Source: Chara braunii (taxonomy: Eukaryota > Streptophyta > Charophyceae > Charales > Characeae). Taken from it: 37,099 nt of DNA. The stretch's first letter is position 1; the number at the start of each line of letters is the position of its first letter. Below are positions 28,484 to 36,819 of the stretch, piece by piece. The DNA lies in assembly GCA_003427395.1 (NCBI GenBank), contig BFEA01000186.1, positions 2,531,689-2,568,787 on the forward strand. The letters are read 5' to 3'. The notes under the pieces were generated by a model. It did no database searches, was not told the DNA's origin, and saw only the letters and a program-made list of their open reading frames with translations. The position numbers and the translations under genes were made by a program.

Positions 28484-29377
28484 TTAGCTACTCGGTTCGT
28501 TCCTCCATCCGGTCGGTCGTTTTCCCCACTGGGGAACAGGGGGTCCAGGGGGCGGTCTATAGCTCCCTCTTGGACCTTCGTTCCACGTCCCTCGCATGTT
28601 GCGGAGAGCCATGTCCAAGGTCTCTTTCATGTATTCCCTTATGTCTACTCCCCCCCCTGTAAAAACCAACTCTGCGACTTTCTCGAAATTAGCAGAATCC
28701 CTCGGGGCCTTCTCAAGGGCCTCTTTCCTCTTCTCTTCGGGTAGGTGCAGCATGAACATCACGCACCTATCCACTTCAGACAGCATACCCCTATCCACTA
28801 GGGTTTGGGATAGACGCTTGAATCTACGGGTGAAGGTTACCAAGCTCTCCCGTTGCCCCCTTGTAATGCGTCGCAAGCCTTCCACGGTTAGGATCAGATC
28901 ATCACAGGCGAAAGTCTGCAATAGGCTTGCCCTGAAGGTCCTCCACCGACCGTCTGAGGGGTAGATAGCCCAAATCGAGGTGTCTAACTCGGGGTCCGAG
29001 TGCTGGGTGAAATAGTCGATCCACTCTCTTTCGGAGAATCTTTTACGGTAAGCATAGCTCTCCCATTTCTCCACGAACCCGGTCACATCTCGTCCGTCGA
29101 AGAAAAGCGTTTCCAGACCCAGGTTGACGTCGTAATAGGGGACTCGTCGGTCATCGTATCGACGAAAATAGGGACCTTCTATTGGCTCGTCGATTGCCGG
29201 ATCGTACGGTTTGTACCACGAGGGATCCGGCTCCTTCACCCGGCCCCGAGGTCTCGGCGGTTCCCCGGGGTCCTCCCCGTAGCGGCCCCGCCCATCCGGC
29301 CAATCCGCCTCCCACTGAGCGTGGTCCTGCCCTCTAAAGCTTCTCCAGGCCTCCACCCCCTAGCTCCTGCTCGTCAT
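28484..29377 (-). pseudogene. gag: Gag (capsid), minus-strand element
   Basis: The ATG at 29377 overlaps the stop of the preceding ORF (ATGA). TAG 29360-29362 interrupts at codon 6 and the rest is open. LGLETLFFDGRDVTGFVEKW and ESYAYRKRFSEREWIDYFT are followed by GRWRTFRASLLQTFACDDLI and LVTFTRRFKRLSQTLVDRG, the pattern of the retrotransposon Gag capsid family. The C-terminus is Pro/Gly/Arg-rich (PPPGPPVPQWGKRPTG) and continues in frame into the nucleocapsid after a TAA. It would form the particle core. Confidence 0.75.
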
Positions 29378-30168
29378 CTCGTCGGGAGCCCATGCAGCAT
29401 CCGCTTCTTTGATGACCCATCTCCGTGGCCTACTGCTAGCCTCCGCCGGCCTCTCGTCTCCAAGGCCCCTTCTACTCGGTCCCCCCTCCTCTTCTCTCTG
29501 GGGTGGTCGGTACCCCCCCTATCTCTTGGAAATTTTAGGGCTTCACCCATTCTTGCGTCCGATAAATCCCCCCATTGAGATTCTATAGAAAGGTTCCTCG
29601 AGCCCTCGATCGCCCGTTCCCGAGTAGGCATTCGCATCTCTACGCCAGTTCTCGGTCCCACTAAGGTCTGTCTTTCACCGGTGGCGGCCTCCGGACCCCT
29701 TTCGACCCATCTCTGCGGCCTGCCGCCGGCCTCTGCTGACCTCCCCTCTCTCAAGTCCCTCCTGTCCTGACATTCCTCTTTCTCTCCCCTAAGTGGTCGA
29801 TACCCCTGTCTATCTCTCGAAAATTCCCGTGCATCCTCTAACCTTGCTTCCGCATCCATTAGGTCAGCCCACCTGGACTCCATCGGAACGCCTCTCGCGG
29901 CTTCGGTGACCCCTTCATTTATCGGCACCCGCGGCCCCACATCCGTGTGCACTCGCACTTCCGTGCCAGCCCTTTGTCCCTCCGAGGCTTGTCTTTCCCC
30001 CGGAGCCATTTCTGGACCCCCCTAGGCACTATCTAGCGCCTCAGCCCCCTCTGTCATTTCTTCCACTACCGTACTTAGACTGACCCCCAACTCGGGACTC
30101 TTCACTATCCCCCTTCTTTCAGTGGTTTCCGGCGGACTAGAGAGACCAGCCTCCACTTCACTCTCCAT
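29374..30168 (-). pseudogene. Charged ORF before gag with internal duplication
   Basis: ATG 30168 (MESEVEAGLSSPPETTERRG) lies 19 bases after the stop of R6. The frame has one TAG (30022-30024) and ends in TGA 29374-29376, which overlaps the gag ATG. The protein is Arg/Glu-rich and contains a tandem duplication of about 85-95 residues: SRWADLMDAEARLEDAREF...RDRQGY matches SQWGDLSDARMGEALKF...RDRGG, and each repeat ends in a basic R-rich part (AGGRPQRW; RGRRRLAV). No fold recognised; probably disordered. It could be an RNA-binding or Gag-like accessory, which is speculation. Confidence 0.5.
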
Positions 30169-30187
30169 GCACCCTTATTTGCAATTT

Positions 30188-31075
30188 CTAGTCGCTTCCC
30201 TCACTAGTGTCCGCATTACTTTCTGGCTCGCCCTCCTCACTACCGCCCCCGTTATCTTTCGAGTCCTCCTCCTCCGATCCCCCCTTCTCCTCACTAGAAT
30301 CCTCGTTAGCACCTCTTCCTTCCGACTCCTCGCTGATCACCGTCCACCAAGAATCCCTCGGCTTCTTCTCCTCGCTGGCGGTTAACGCAAGATTCGCGAT
30401 CTCTAGGTCTGAGATGCCCCTAACCCCGTCTTGCGCACACCTCCTAATCAAACCCTTGTCCACGTCACCAGCTTGCCCGGAGAACAGGGGCTTGATGAAC
30501 TCTCCAACGCGTGCCCACCACTCGAAGTCGGTGTCCTCTTTCGACTCCCAGCACTGGGTGAATAGTTCGTGGCCTCCTTCTTTACCCAGAGGGAATTTTT
30601 CTATCACTTGACCCCTCAATCGGACTCTCCTCACGGTCTCGTCGGCAGCATAGAGTAGTCGATATGCCCAGGTAGGGATGGTCCACGTTCTTCCGTGGGC
30701 TGCCCTAGGGACTTCCGTCCTCCCTCAGTATTCTACCTTATCAATCACGGGGTTCCCGGTGCCAACTCTTCTCAATCTGTGCACTCGTTCTATGGTTCTT
30801 TCGACGATGCCTAGAGGATCTTTCCCTTCTGCCAATTCAGTTGCGAAGATTAGCCGAGCGTCTGGAGACACAAAGATTTCCGCCTTTCTCGTGCAACTGT
30901 TACCCTCGGACGCTACTGAGAACCGGACCACTGTCTACTGCTCGTAAATTTCGAAGAACTCGGTAGTTACCTCTCCTTCCCCTCTAACTTTCGGGAGAGT
31001 CAATCCATATCTCCCTCCCCACGTCCAAACCCTATCCAAGGTACCGTAAGGGTCCCCCCTTTCGTATCTAATCAT
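30188..31075 (-). pseudogene. R6: R-type unknown protein with acidic tail
   Basis: ATG 31075 overlaps the TGA of R5 (ATGA). The frame has TAG 30935-30937 and TGA 30725-30727. Family landmarks are present in order: VVRFSVASEG and RKAEIFVSPDARLIFA (strand pair), EVPRAAHGRTWTIPTWAY (compare VPRASG...LP.FV in R3), HELFTQCWES (compare LFWLYTRCVD). The segment FEWWARVGEFIKPLF...SDLEIANLAL resembles loosely the DPW...FAN motif of the plus-strand array. The C-terminus is a long acidic tail, EESEGRGANEDSSEEKGG and on, unique to this member. Last ORF of the R series. Function unknown. Confidence 0.5.
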
Positions 31076-31554
31076 AGGAGCCTCACGCCTGCCAACCTCG
31101 CGGCGGCCTCGACAAACGAGCCCTCGCACTTAGCACGATCGGTCTCTCTGTCCCATCTCAGAGTTTGGCGCAAAGCCTCCTCGTACGAACCCGTTCTATC
31201 CCAAAATTGGGTCTCCACGAGGTGCGTTCTAGATGTCAGTGGCGTAGCTAGATACCTAAAGTCCTCTTCGAACTTTCTTTCTACTTCCAACAAGGGCTCC
31301 CTCCAAGTCCTCGAGAATCTCACGCCACGAGCGTCTCTAGTGTGGCCTGAAAAGGTAGCTAGCGTGGTCCAGCTTCTCTTTTTCCACAAGGCCAGCCGTC
31401 GGACTTCCACTAGAAATTCTGTCTCGGCGCGGGCTACGTGGTCCTCTCCCAATTCCAGGTTCAGCTCGACACCCCCCTCGATCATAACCTCGCTACCGTC
31501 CTCGTAGGTCTCTAATTCCCAACGAATCCTATTGGAGACGAACGAGGCTCTCAT
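31072..31554 (-). CDS. R5: R-type unknown protein (160 aa, intact)
   Basis: Intact from ATG 31554 to TGA 31072-31074; the ATG follows the upstream stop by four bases and the TGA overlaps the R6 start. It carries RAETEFLVEVRRLALWKKR at the position of RAEGIVYLSKEAW in R1, and HLVETQFWDRTGSYEEALRQ at the position of LFWLYTRCVD in R3 and HELFTQCWES in R6. It is shorter than R3 and lacks the PRASG block, so it is the most diverged member. Rich in Arg and Glu, no membrane segment. Function unknown. Confidence 0.5.
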   Translation of the reverse strand: MRASFVSNRIRWELETYEDGSEVMIEGGVELNLELGEDHVARAETEFLVEVRRLALWKKRSWTTLATFSGHTRDARGVRFSRTWREPLLEVERKFEEDFRYLATPLTSRTHLVETQFWDRTGSYEEALRQTLRWDRETDRAKCEGSFVEAAARLAGVRLL

Positions 31555-31558
31555 CCCC

Positions 31559-31747
31559 TCACCGCGAGAGAAGATCTATCGTGACCTCGTCGAGGATAGC
31601 GATTGTGGCCGCCTCTAGTAGCTTTATCCTGGCTAAGGACCCAGACCTATCCCTCCTTTCTTCTTCCTAGCACAGAGCAAGGATCCGGTGAACCTCTTCC
31701 CTTACTCTGTCCAACCCCACAAACTCCTCAACGTCAGGCTCGGTCAT
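31559..31747 (-). pseudogene. Mini-ORF between R4 and R5
   Basis: ATG 31747 lies 13 bases after the R4 stop. It reads MTEPDVEEFVGLDRVREEVH, then RILALC, TAG (31667-31669), then RSGSLARIKLLEAATIAILD and EVTIDLLSR to TGA 31559-31561. About 62 codons, predicted helical, no relative recognised. Four bases separate its stop from the R5 ATG. Confidence 0.35.
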
Positions 31748-31760
31748 CCCCTAACTTCTG

Positions 31761-32486
31761 TCAACGACACGCAATCGCTATCCGAATTAAGTCTGAGGGG
31801 TCCAACCCCGCTAGCTCTCCCTCGCAGATCTTACCTAAGTATCTTCACGATATCTTAGACTCCCTCGCGTGTCGACCCCACCCTTCAAAGGCATAACCCA
31901 GGTCCTCTAGAGTTGACCAATCATCTCTATAGGGATTCCGAAAACACCAAGTTAACAAGATGTGAAGGTCCGATCCTATGAACCTGATCTGACTTAGGAT
32001 GAAAACCCTCCTTCCTACCGCCCTTTTGACAGCCTCGGAGGGGTAAACCCTCTAAAAAATGAAACGGGGGACTTCCACCGGCTCGCTGGGGATGAACCGC
32101 GGTATTTCTTCCCAGCCACCGTAGGTCACTAGATATTCTTCGTCGCACCATTCGTGAGGCCTCAATTCCTCCACTAGTTCCACTAAACGGCCTCTTACAG
32201 CTTGAGCGTCCCAGAGAGGGTCATGCCCAATCCTTAAGCTACGCGCGATCTCTACAAGCCCCTCCTTCGAAAGGAATATTCGGGCTTCTCCAACTACAAC
32301 CCGTCCCTGGCGATTCACCGCAAATCGTATGAACACCTTACCGCGCCGGGTCTCCCCTTCTTCTCGCAGGAGGGTCCTAGTCCGATCAGTCAATCGGGCC
32401 CTAGGCAGAGTGACACTGACAACCTCCCCGGTATCCTCCACGGGCTCTATGGATGCTCAGAGAGTTCTCGAGATCCCTCTTATCAT
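31761..32486 (-). pseudogene. R4: R-type unknown protein, three in-frame stops
   Basis: ATG 32486 overlaps the R3 stop (ATGA). The single frame is interrupted by TGA 32457, TAG 32052 and TGA 31845 and ends at TGA 31761-31763. Landmarks: GKVFIRFAV, GEARIFLSKEGLVEIARSLR (compare GIVYLSKEAW in R1), EVPRFIF, and LHILLTWCFRNPY (compare LHWYYTYCVDNPVPYG in R1), followed by DDWSTLEDLGYAFEGW and LAGLDPSDLIRIA. Conservation of these motifs across stops shows the whole span was one protein. Function unknown. Confidence 0.5.
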
Positions 32487-33211
32487 CGGCCCTCGAACCC
32501 CCGCCGGTTAGACACCTGTTCTTCCCCGAAGAGGCGGGCGTACGGAACGTCAGCGACGAGGGAACGAAGTCCCTCAAATTCTCTCAATCTCCCGAATATG
32601 GCGGATAACTCATTCCTTGGGGGAACTCCCGCGTCCACGCACCGAGTATAAAGCCAGAACAAACCCCTAGCCCGCACCCCGGATTCTCGAGCCGCCCTAA
32701 GCACTGCTATCACCCTCTCCTCCGGGTCCCTTAGAAACGAACTGGCCACGAACTTCGGCAGGTTAGCGTGAAGGACCCCGGAAGCGCGAGGGACCTCTCC
32801 CGTCTCGGCGAAGGAAACTAGCGACCACGACTCGAAAGTCCCTTCCTCGTAGTCAGTTAACACCAGGTTGTTTGCCAACAGCCTTGCGGATTCTCGGTAT
32901 TCAAAATGCGTAAGTTGCCCGGTCACTAAACCTCTCCAGACTTCGGTCCACACCTCTTCGTTGAGAAAGATTGTAGCCCGAATCTCCAGGAAACGACCTA
33001 GGTCGGGCGGGCCTCTTCTTTCCACACCCTCCTTCCAAGTGAGCCTTCGAGCTCGAACCCACACGTAGGCCCCTTCTCTAATCAATCCCCCTTTCTCAAC
33101 GCTCATCCAATAAGGGGTCACTTGAGGGTCTCCCGAAACTAAAATCTTCTCGGGGTCACTGGCCTCTATCGATTCTACCACCTTGTCTTCACTAAGCATG
33201 AACTTCACCAT
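32483..33211 (-). CDS. R3: R-type unknown protein (242 aa, intact reference copy)
   Basis: Intact ORF and best model for the family. Order of blocks: N-terminal hook VVESIEASDPEKILVSGDPQ (about 11-30); strand GAYVWVRARRL (about 47-57); strand-helix IRATIFLNEEVWTEVWRGLV (about 77-96); block EVPRASGVLHANLPKFVASS (about 138-157); DPEERVIAVLRAARESGVRA (about 161-180); signature LFWLYTRCVDAGVPP (about 183-197); tail FGRLREFEGLRSLVADVPY. Predicted alpha/beta, soluble, no signal peptide. It starts 13 bases after the R2 stop and its TGA overlaps the R4 ATG. I do not recognise the family and propose no activity. Confidence 0.6.
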   Translation of the reverse strand: MVKFMLSEDKVVESIEASDPEKILVSGDPQVTPYWMSVEKGGLIREGAYVWVRARRLTWKEGVERRGPPDLGRFLEIRATIFLNEEVWTEVWRGLVTGQLTHFEYRESARLLANNLVLTDYEEGTFESWSLVSFAETGEVPRASGVLHANLPKFVASSFLRDPEERVIAVLRAARESGVRARGLFWLYTRCVDAGVPPRNELSAIFGRLREFEGLRSLVADVPYARLFGEEQVSNRRGFEGR

Positions 33212-33224
33212 CTACTAATGTCGT

Positions 33225-33872
33225 TCAAAAGACCCACCTGCGTCTTTCCGAAGAGAGAGTGAAGGGCTTTTCTAGAGAGTTTAGTCTTCGAAAAATACCC
33301 CAGAATTTCCTACGCGGCGGAATACCCCGATCGACGCAGTGCGTATACAGCACCCACAGGGCCCTGAAGGTAAGCCCCAAACTCCTACCCCTCTCTAGAA
33401 GACTCACTATCTTTCCCTCGTTTGCTCAAGGAAACAGGTAAGACGACACCCTCACAGTTAATGGGTAACTTGACATTGGAAGCTCTTTTTGCCTTGTGAA
33501 CCTCTCCCTTTCCACGGACACGAATGCAAATCGCTTTCTAACCTTACTTATCAACTCCCTTCTCACTTCTCTCGCCTCTCGCAACAATTTTTCCAGCCCA
33601 CCCCCTTGTCCCAGAATTAGGGTTACTACGAGCTTCGCCCAAGCCTCCGGTGCTATGAAAATAACCGAGGTTACTTCAAGACTCCGCCCAAGACCTTGGC
33701 CTTCTACCTCTTTGGACTCTACCCACACGAATTCCCCACAAACCGTGAACCTCCCTCCTTCTATCCTTTCCCAATCAGGGACTTCCCCGTTGCTAGGGAC
33801 CAGCCTAAGGACCTCACGGTCTTCTAAAGAGGACTCTAAGAAGCATCCCTGCTCTCTATCATGGAACACCAT
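33225..33872 (-). pseudogene. R2: R-type unknown protein, one in-frame TGA
   Basis: ATG 33872 lies just after the R1 stop (TAAATGAATGG; an ATG is also directly adjacent to TAA). One TGA (33426-33428) interrupts. Blocks match R3: FLESSLEDREVLRLVPSNGE (hook), GEFVWVESKEV, VTSVIFIAPEAWAKLVVTLI, FAFVSVERERF and SSYPLTVRVSSYLF in place of the PRASG block, LWVLYTHCVDRGIPP, and FRRLNSLEK. About 215 codons. Function unknown. Confidence 0.55.
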
Positions 33873-33876
33873 TCAT

Positions 33877-34617
33877 TTAGAAGATTCTTTGTGGCACCCC
33901 GAAGACTCTTTGGTATCCGTAGTCCCTTCCTCCCTCGCGGTCCCGGGTGGACTCCCTAAAGATCCCGACACGAATCCTACAAGCCTTGATCCCGTATGGC
34001 ACCGGGTTATCCACGCAATAGGTGTAGTACCAGTGGAGCGACCTAACAGAGAGCTGCCACCCCCTTTCTCGCACTATGGACCGCACAACCCTGTCGTACC
34101 GCTCCTTCCCGCTCACCCTTCGGAAAACGAATGATGGGAATATGGCCGTGACACACCCTGTGGCGCGGGGGTACTCTTCGTCTCGCGCGCAGATCATCCT
34201 CACCTCAATTGGTGGGCAGTGTCTAAGGGGTTCCACCTCAAAGATCTGCCTCAAAATCGGACCGGCTCAAGCCTCCCAATGATCTGCACGGTACCAACCC
34301 AGGACCAAGTGAGTGACATAATCAATCCAAGCCTCCTTACTTAAGTAGACAATTCCTTCCGCACGGATCACCCTTCCCCTGGGTCTCTTCCCGTTCTTGG
34401 GCCTATTCCGGGACCACCTGTCCCCCTCCCAAGTTCCTACCGCGAAACGAACCCAAAGAAAAACCCCTCGTTCTAGCTCTAACCCCCTCTCGCGACCAGC
34501 TAGATACCTCTCCGTGCGGTGGCCTAAGGGGACGCCGAAGCACTCCCTGTCTTTGCTTAAATCCGCCTTCTCTATCCGAACCCCTTCTTCCTCAGTACCC
34601 TCAACGATCCTAACCAT
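33877..34617 (-). pseudogene. R1: R-type unknown protein, one in-frame TGA
   Basis: ATG 34617 overlaps the end of D2 by eight bases (ATGGTTAG). TGA 34267-34269 interrupts a single frame that ends at TAA 33877. Blocks: GVFLWVRFAVG (about 51-61), RAEGIVYLSKEAWIDYVTHL (about 87-106), then after the stop IEVRMICARDEEYPRATGCV, AIFPSFVF, ERYDRVVRSIVRERG and LHWYYTYCVDNPVPYG. The tail RIRVGIFRESTRDREGGRDY is basic. Function unknown. Confidence 0.55.
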
Positions 34618-34954
34618 CCCCTTGGACTCTCTCTTCTATGATTTGAACCAGCGCCCTCCAATCGTCCGACCCGTCCAGGAAAGCGTCCGGAATAGTGGGG
34701 ACAGGCCTACCCCCCCGTGAAAACGTTCTACACCCCAACGAGTAGAAGTAGTTAATCTCGTAAGCCCCCAGCAGTTGCTTCGCTTCCTCCCAGCTATCCA
34801 AATATCCTGCCTCCCTATCAACACCCTCTTTTACGTACAAGGCTATGTCGAAGTGGCCGGTCCAGCAGTAGAAGGTATAGCACCACACGTCTACACCCCC
34901 TCGATCACCTACACTAATTCATGTGGGTTCAAACTCCAAAGGCCTCAAACTCAT
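34610..34954 (-). pseudogene. D2: D-type unknown protein, one in-frame TGA
   Basis: ATG 34954 overlaps the D1 stop (ATGA) and reads MSLRPLEFEPT, then TGA (34919-34921) where D1 has Trp (PEWISV). Then VDVWCYTFYCWTGHFDIALY, VKEGVDREAGYLDSWEEAK, INYFYSLGCRTFSRGGRPVP, TIPDAFLDGSDDWRALVQII. Every block matches D1, so the two are a tandem duplication. Its TAG overlaps the start of R1. Soluble, aromatic-rich. Function unknown. Confidence 0.55.
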
Positions 34955-35310
34955 GTATTCGCCGCTCTCACAACTCTCTCCACAATCCCTACTAGCACTT
35001 TCCATTCATTCGACCCATCGAGATACGCGTCCGGAATTACCGGCGCCTGGCGACCACCTCTGGGGTAGGTTCGATATCCCAGAGAGTAGAAATACTTGTA
35101 CCTGTAACCCCTCAATTCCTCCCGCGAACCGCGGGAATGACCTATCGCCTCTTCCCACCCACGAAGGAAGTCCTCTCCTCGATCATGTCCCTCCTCTACA
35201 TAGACACCCACATCAAAGTCCCCCGTTGATAGTCGAAAGGAGTAACACCACACGTCAACATCTCCGTACGTACACACACTAATCCATTCTGGGACGGCTT
35301 CTAGGCTCAT
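34951..35310 (-). CDS. D1: D-type unknown protein (119 aa, intact)
   Basis: Intact from ATG 35310 (MSLEAVPEWISVCTYGD) to TGA 34951-34953. Blocks: VDVWCYSFRLSTGDFDVGVY, VEEGHDRGEDFLRGWEEAIG, YKYFYSLGYRTYPRGGRQAP, VIPDAYLDGSNEWKVLVGIV. The last block recurs in the plus-strand ORF at 4567-4981 (PPIPACILDGSNDA). First ORF of the contiguous chain. No recognised family. Strongly conserved aromatic and Gly positions between D1 and D2 support coding. Confidence 0.6.
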   Translation of the reverse strand: MSLEAVPEWISVCTYGDVDVWCYSFRLSTGDFDVGVYVEEGHDRGEDFLRGWEEAIGHSRGSREELRGYRYKYFYSLGYRTYPRGGRQAPVIPDAYLDGSNEWKVLVGIVERVVRAANT

Positions 35311-36273
35311 GCAGTATAATCGAAGGAAAATTCTCTAAGTTCCTATTTCCTTTTGGCCACTCGAGAGACCACCTCTATCCCACAAGGAGAAGAAACCTAT
35401 AAGCTCATAAGGATCAAATGGACCAGAGAGGGAACGCCATCTCACTCGACTACCTTCCTGTCCTCCCCCGCTGAGAGACTCCTCCTGCAGCGGGCCTTCA
35501 TCTGCCCTGGCCTACAGCCAGGGCCTATTTGGCTATTTGCCAGTTCGGCCTGTGGGACCAGGCCGTGGCCTGACCCCACAGGCCGTATATTGTTTCAGTC
35601 CAGTCCAGTCCCGCCCGGTACCACGGTCGGTACCAGGCCAGTCCAGTCCAGTCCAGTCAGTCCGCTGGGGGTATACCCCAGCTGCAGTGTGTTTTTCGGG
35701 ACTCTTCACTTTCGCAGATCTTGGAGTACTTGCGTGTGGAGTCTGCATCGGAGCTGCGCTGTCCCCTCCAGCTCCATCTCTACCTCCTCCTTCGTCTCCA
35801 TCCTAACGGACCGCCATCCCGGCGGGTCCTGCACACCTCCCCACTCCCGGCCGAGAGACTAGCCACGGACACAGGTTATCCCCGAGGAAGGGTGACAACC
35901 CCCTCTCCGGAGTCGGACCGAAGTCAAACACCCGGGTCCTATGTCCCCCACTGAACCGACCTCTAGTCATAAGTTAGCCTATCCGGCACCACGCCTCTAC
36001 TTGGCCCACCTCAAGCGTGGAATTACCCGGGTCCCAGGACAGAATCCACCTATGTATCGAAAATCACTAACCTATCTACTACCTCTCCATTCTCCTCATC
36101 GTGAACTCTTCGCACTTCGTTCCCTTCTTCCTTTTTTCGCTTTCCGCTGCCTCTTTTCTCTCTCGGAATCACTGGAAAATCGGGGAGTCAGGAAAAAAGA
36201 ATTTGTGTGGGAAGAGCGGAGCTTTAGGAAGAGCCTCCCAGGTTAGGTAGATAAGTATCCGTACCTTGAGTCT
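35311..36273. other. Gap before the ORF chain, with palindrome cluster and tiny ORFs
   Basis: No substantial gene. Two very short minus-strand ORFs abut at 35801-35805 (a 55-codon ORF ending TAG 35803, then ATG 35801, METKEEVEMELEGTAQLRCR, ending TGA 35706). They continue the stop/start style but have no other support. The centre (35504-35690) is a palindrome cluster, listed separately. The rest is pyrimidine-rich on the plus strand. Confidence 0.35.
35504..35690. repeat. Cluster of perfect and near-perfect palindromes
   Basis: GCCCTGGC-ctaca-GCCAGGGC (35504-35524); an 18-base arm GGCCTGTGGGACCAGGCC with GGCCTGACCCCACAGGCC two bases later (35547-35584, two mismatches); GGTACC-acggtc-GGTACC (35617-35634); CTGGGGGTATACCCCAG (35665-35681). 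Between them lie CAGTC pentamer repeats (35597-35661). Likely a small inserted repeat; it interrupts the coding-rich 5' region. Confidence 0.75.
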
Positions 36274-36819
36274 TCAATATTCGTTATCATAGTCCCAATA
36301 GTACCCCAGATCCGAGTCCGAGAAATCGACTAGACACCGGTTCACCCAGGATTCGGCCTCCAACCTCTCGTCCAAGGTCCCCCAAGTACCTCCTTCTTCT
36401 CTAACGCCCTCGCTAAGACGGTTAGGTGTGTCTCTCTCTCTCCCTCGCCCCGGTACCCGTAACACCACTCTCCTCTCCCCCAAGTCCCGAACCGGTCCCG
36501 TTTGAGAGTCCCGCTCCCTTGCGGGAGTAGGAACCGTCGTCAGCCCTTGCGGGTCGAGAACCGAAGCCCCTAACCCCTCTCTAGACACCCTCTCTCGTGC
36601 GGGATTTTGGCCCCGGGTAGGTGCCCTCCACAACCCGTGCGGATCAAGAATACTTGGCGACCCCCTTGGATCCCAAATAGACAGCGCCCCCGGACCCTCT
36701 CGGACCCCTCTCTCCTCTCTCTCTCTCCCCCTCTCTCTTTCTTCCCCTCGAGCAGACCCCCTTACATTGTTTTCCCGGACTGTTCTTCTTTCCACCCTTT
36801 CGCCGTTCTTCACCCTCAT
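36274..36819 (-). CDS. Arg-rich repeat protein at the 5' side of the element
   Basis: 181 codons from ATG 36819 to TGA 36274. The N-terminus is very basic and charged (GSARGEERERGREREERGVR). There follow three copies of a D-P-x-G module: LSIWDPRGSPSI, LDPHGLWRAPTRGQNPARER and LDPQGLTTVPTPARERD. The C-terminus turns acidic and aromatic: CLVDFSDSDLGYYWDYDNEY. Low complexity makes gene status uncertain, but the strand, the internal repeats and the ordered C-terminus favour coding. It resembles in style the charged ORF at 29374-30168. Function unknown. Confidence 0.4.
   Translation of the reverse strand: MRVKNGERVERRTVRENNVRGSARGEERERGREREERGVREGPGALSIWDPRGSPSILDPHGLWRAPTRGQNPARERVSREGLGASVLDPQGLTTVPTPARERDSQTGPVRDLGERRVVLRVPGRGRERDTPNRLSEGVREEGGTWGTLDERLEAESWVNRCLVDFSDSDLGYYWDYDNEY

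Noticed and set aside
24271-34921. Alternative genetic code with TGA as Trp
   Set aside because: TGG is used throughout, TAA and TAG stops also occur in frame, and several TGA are not at Trp positions; mutation is the simpler reading.
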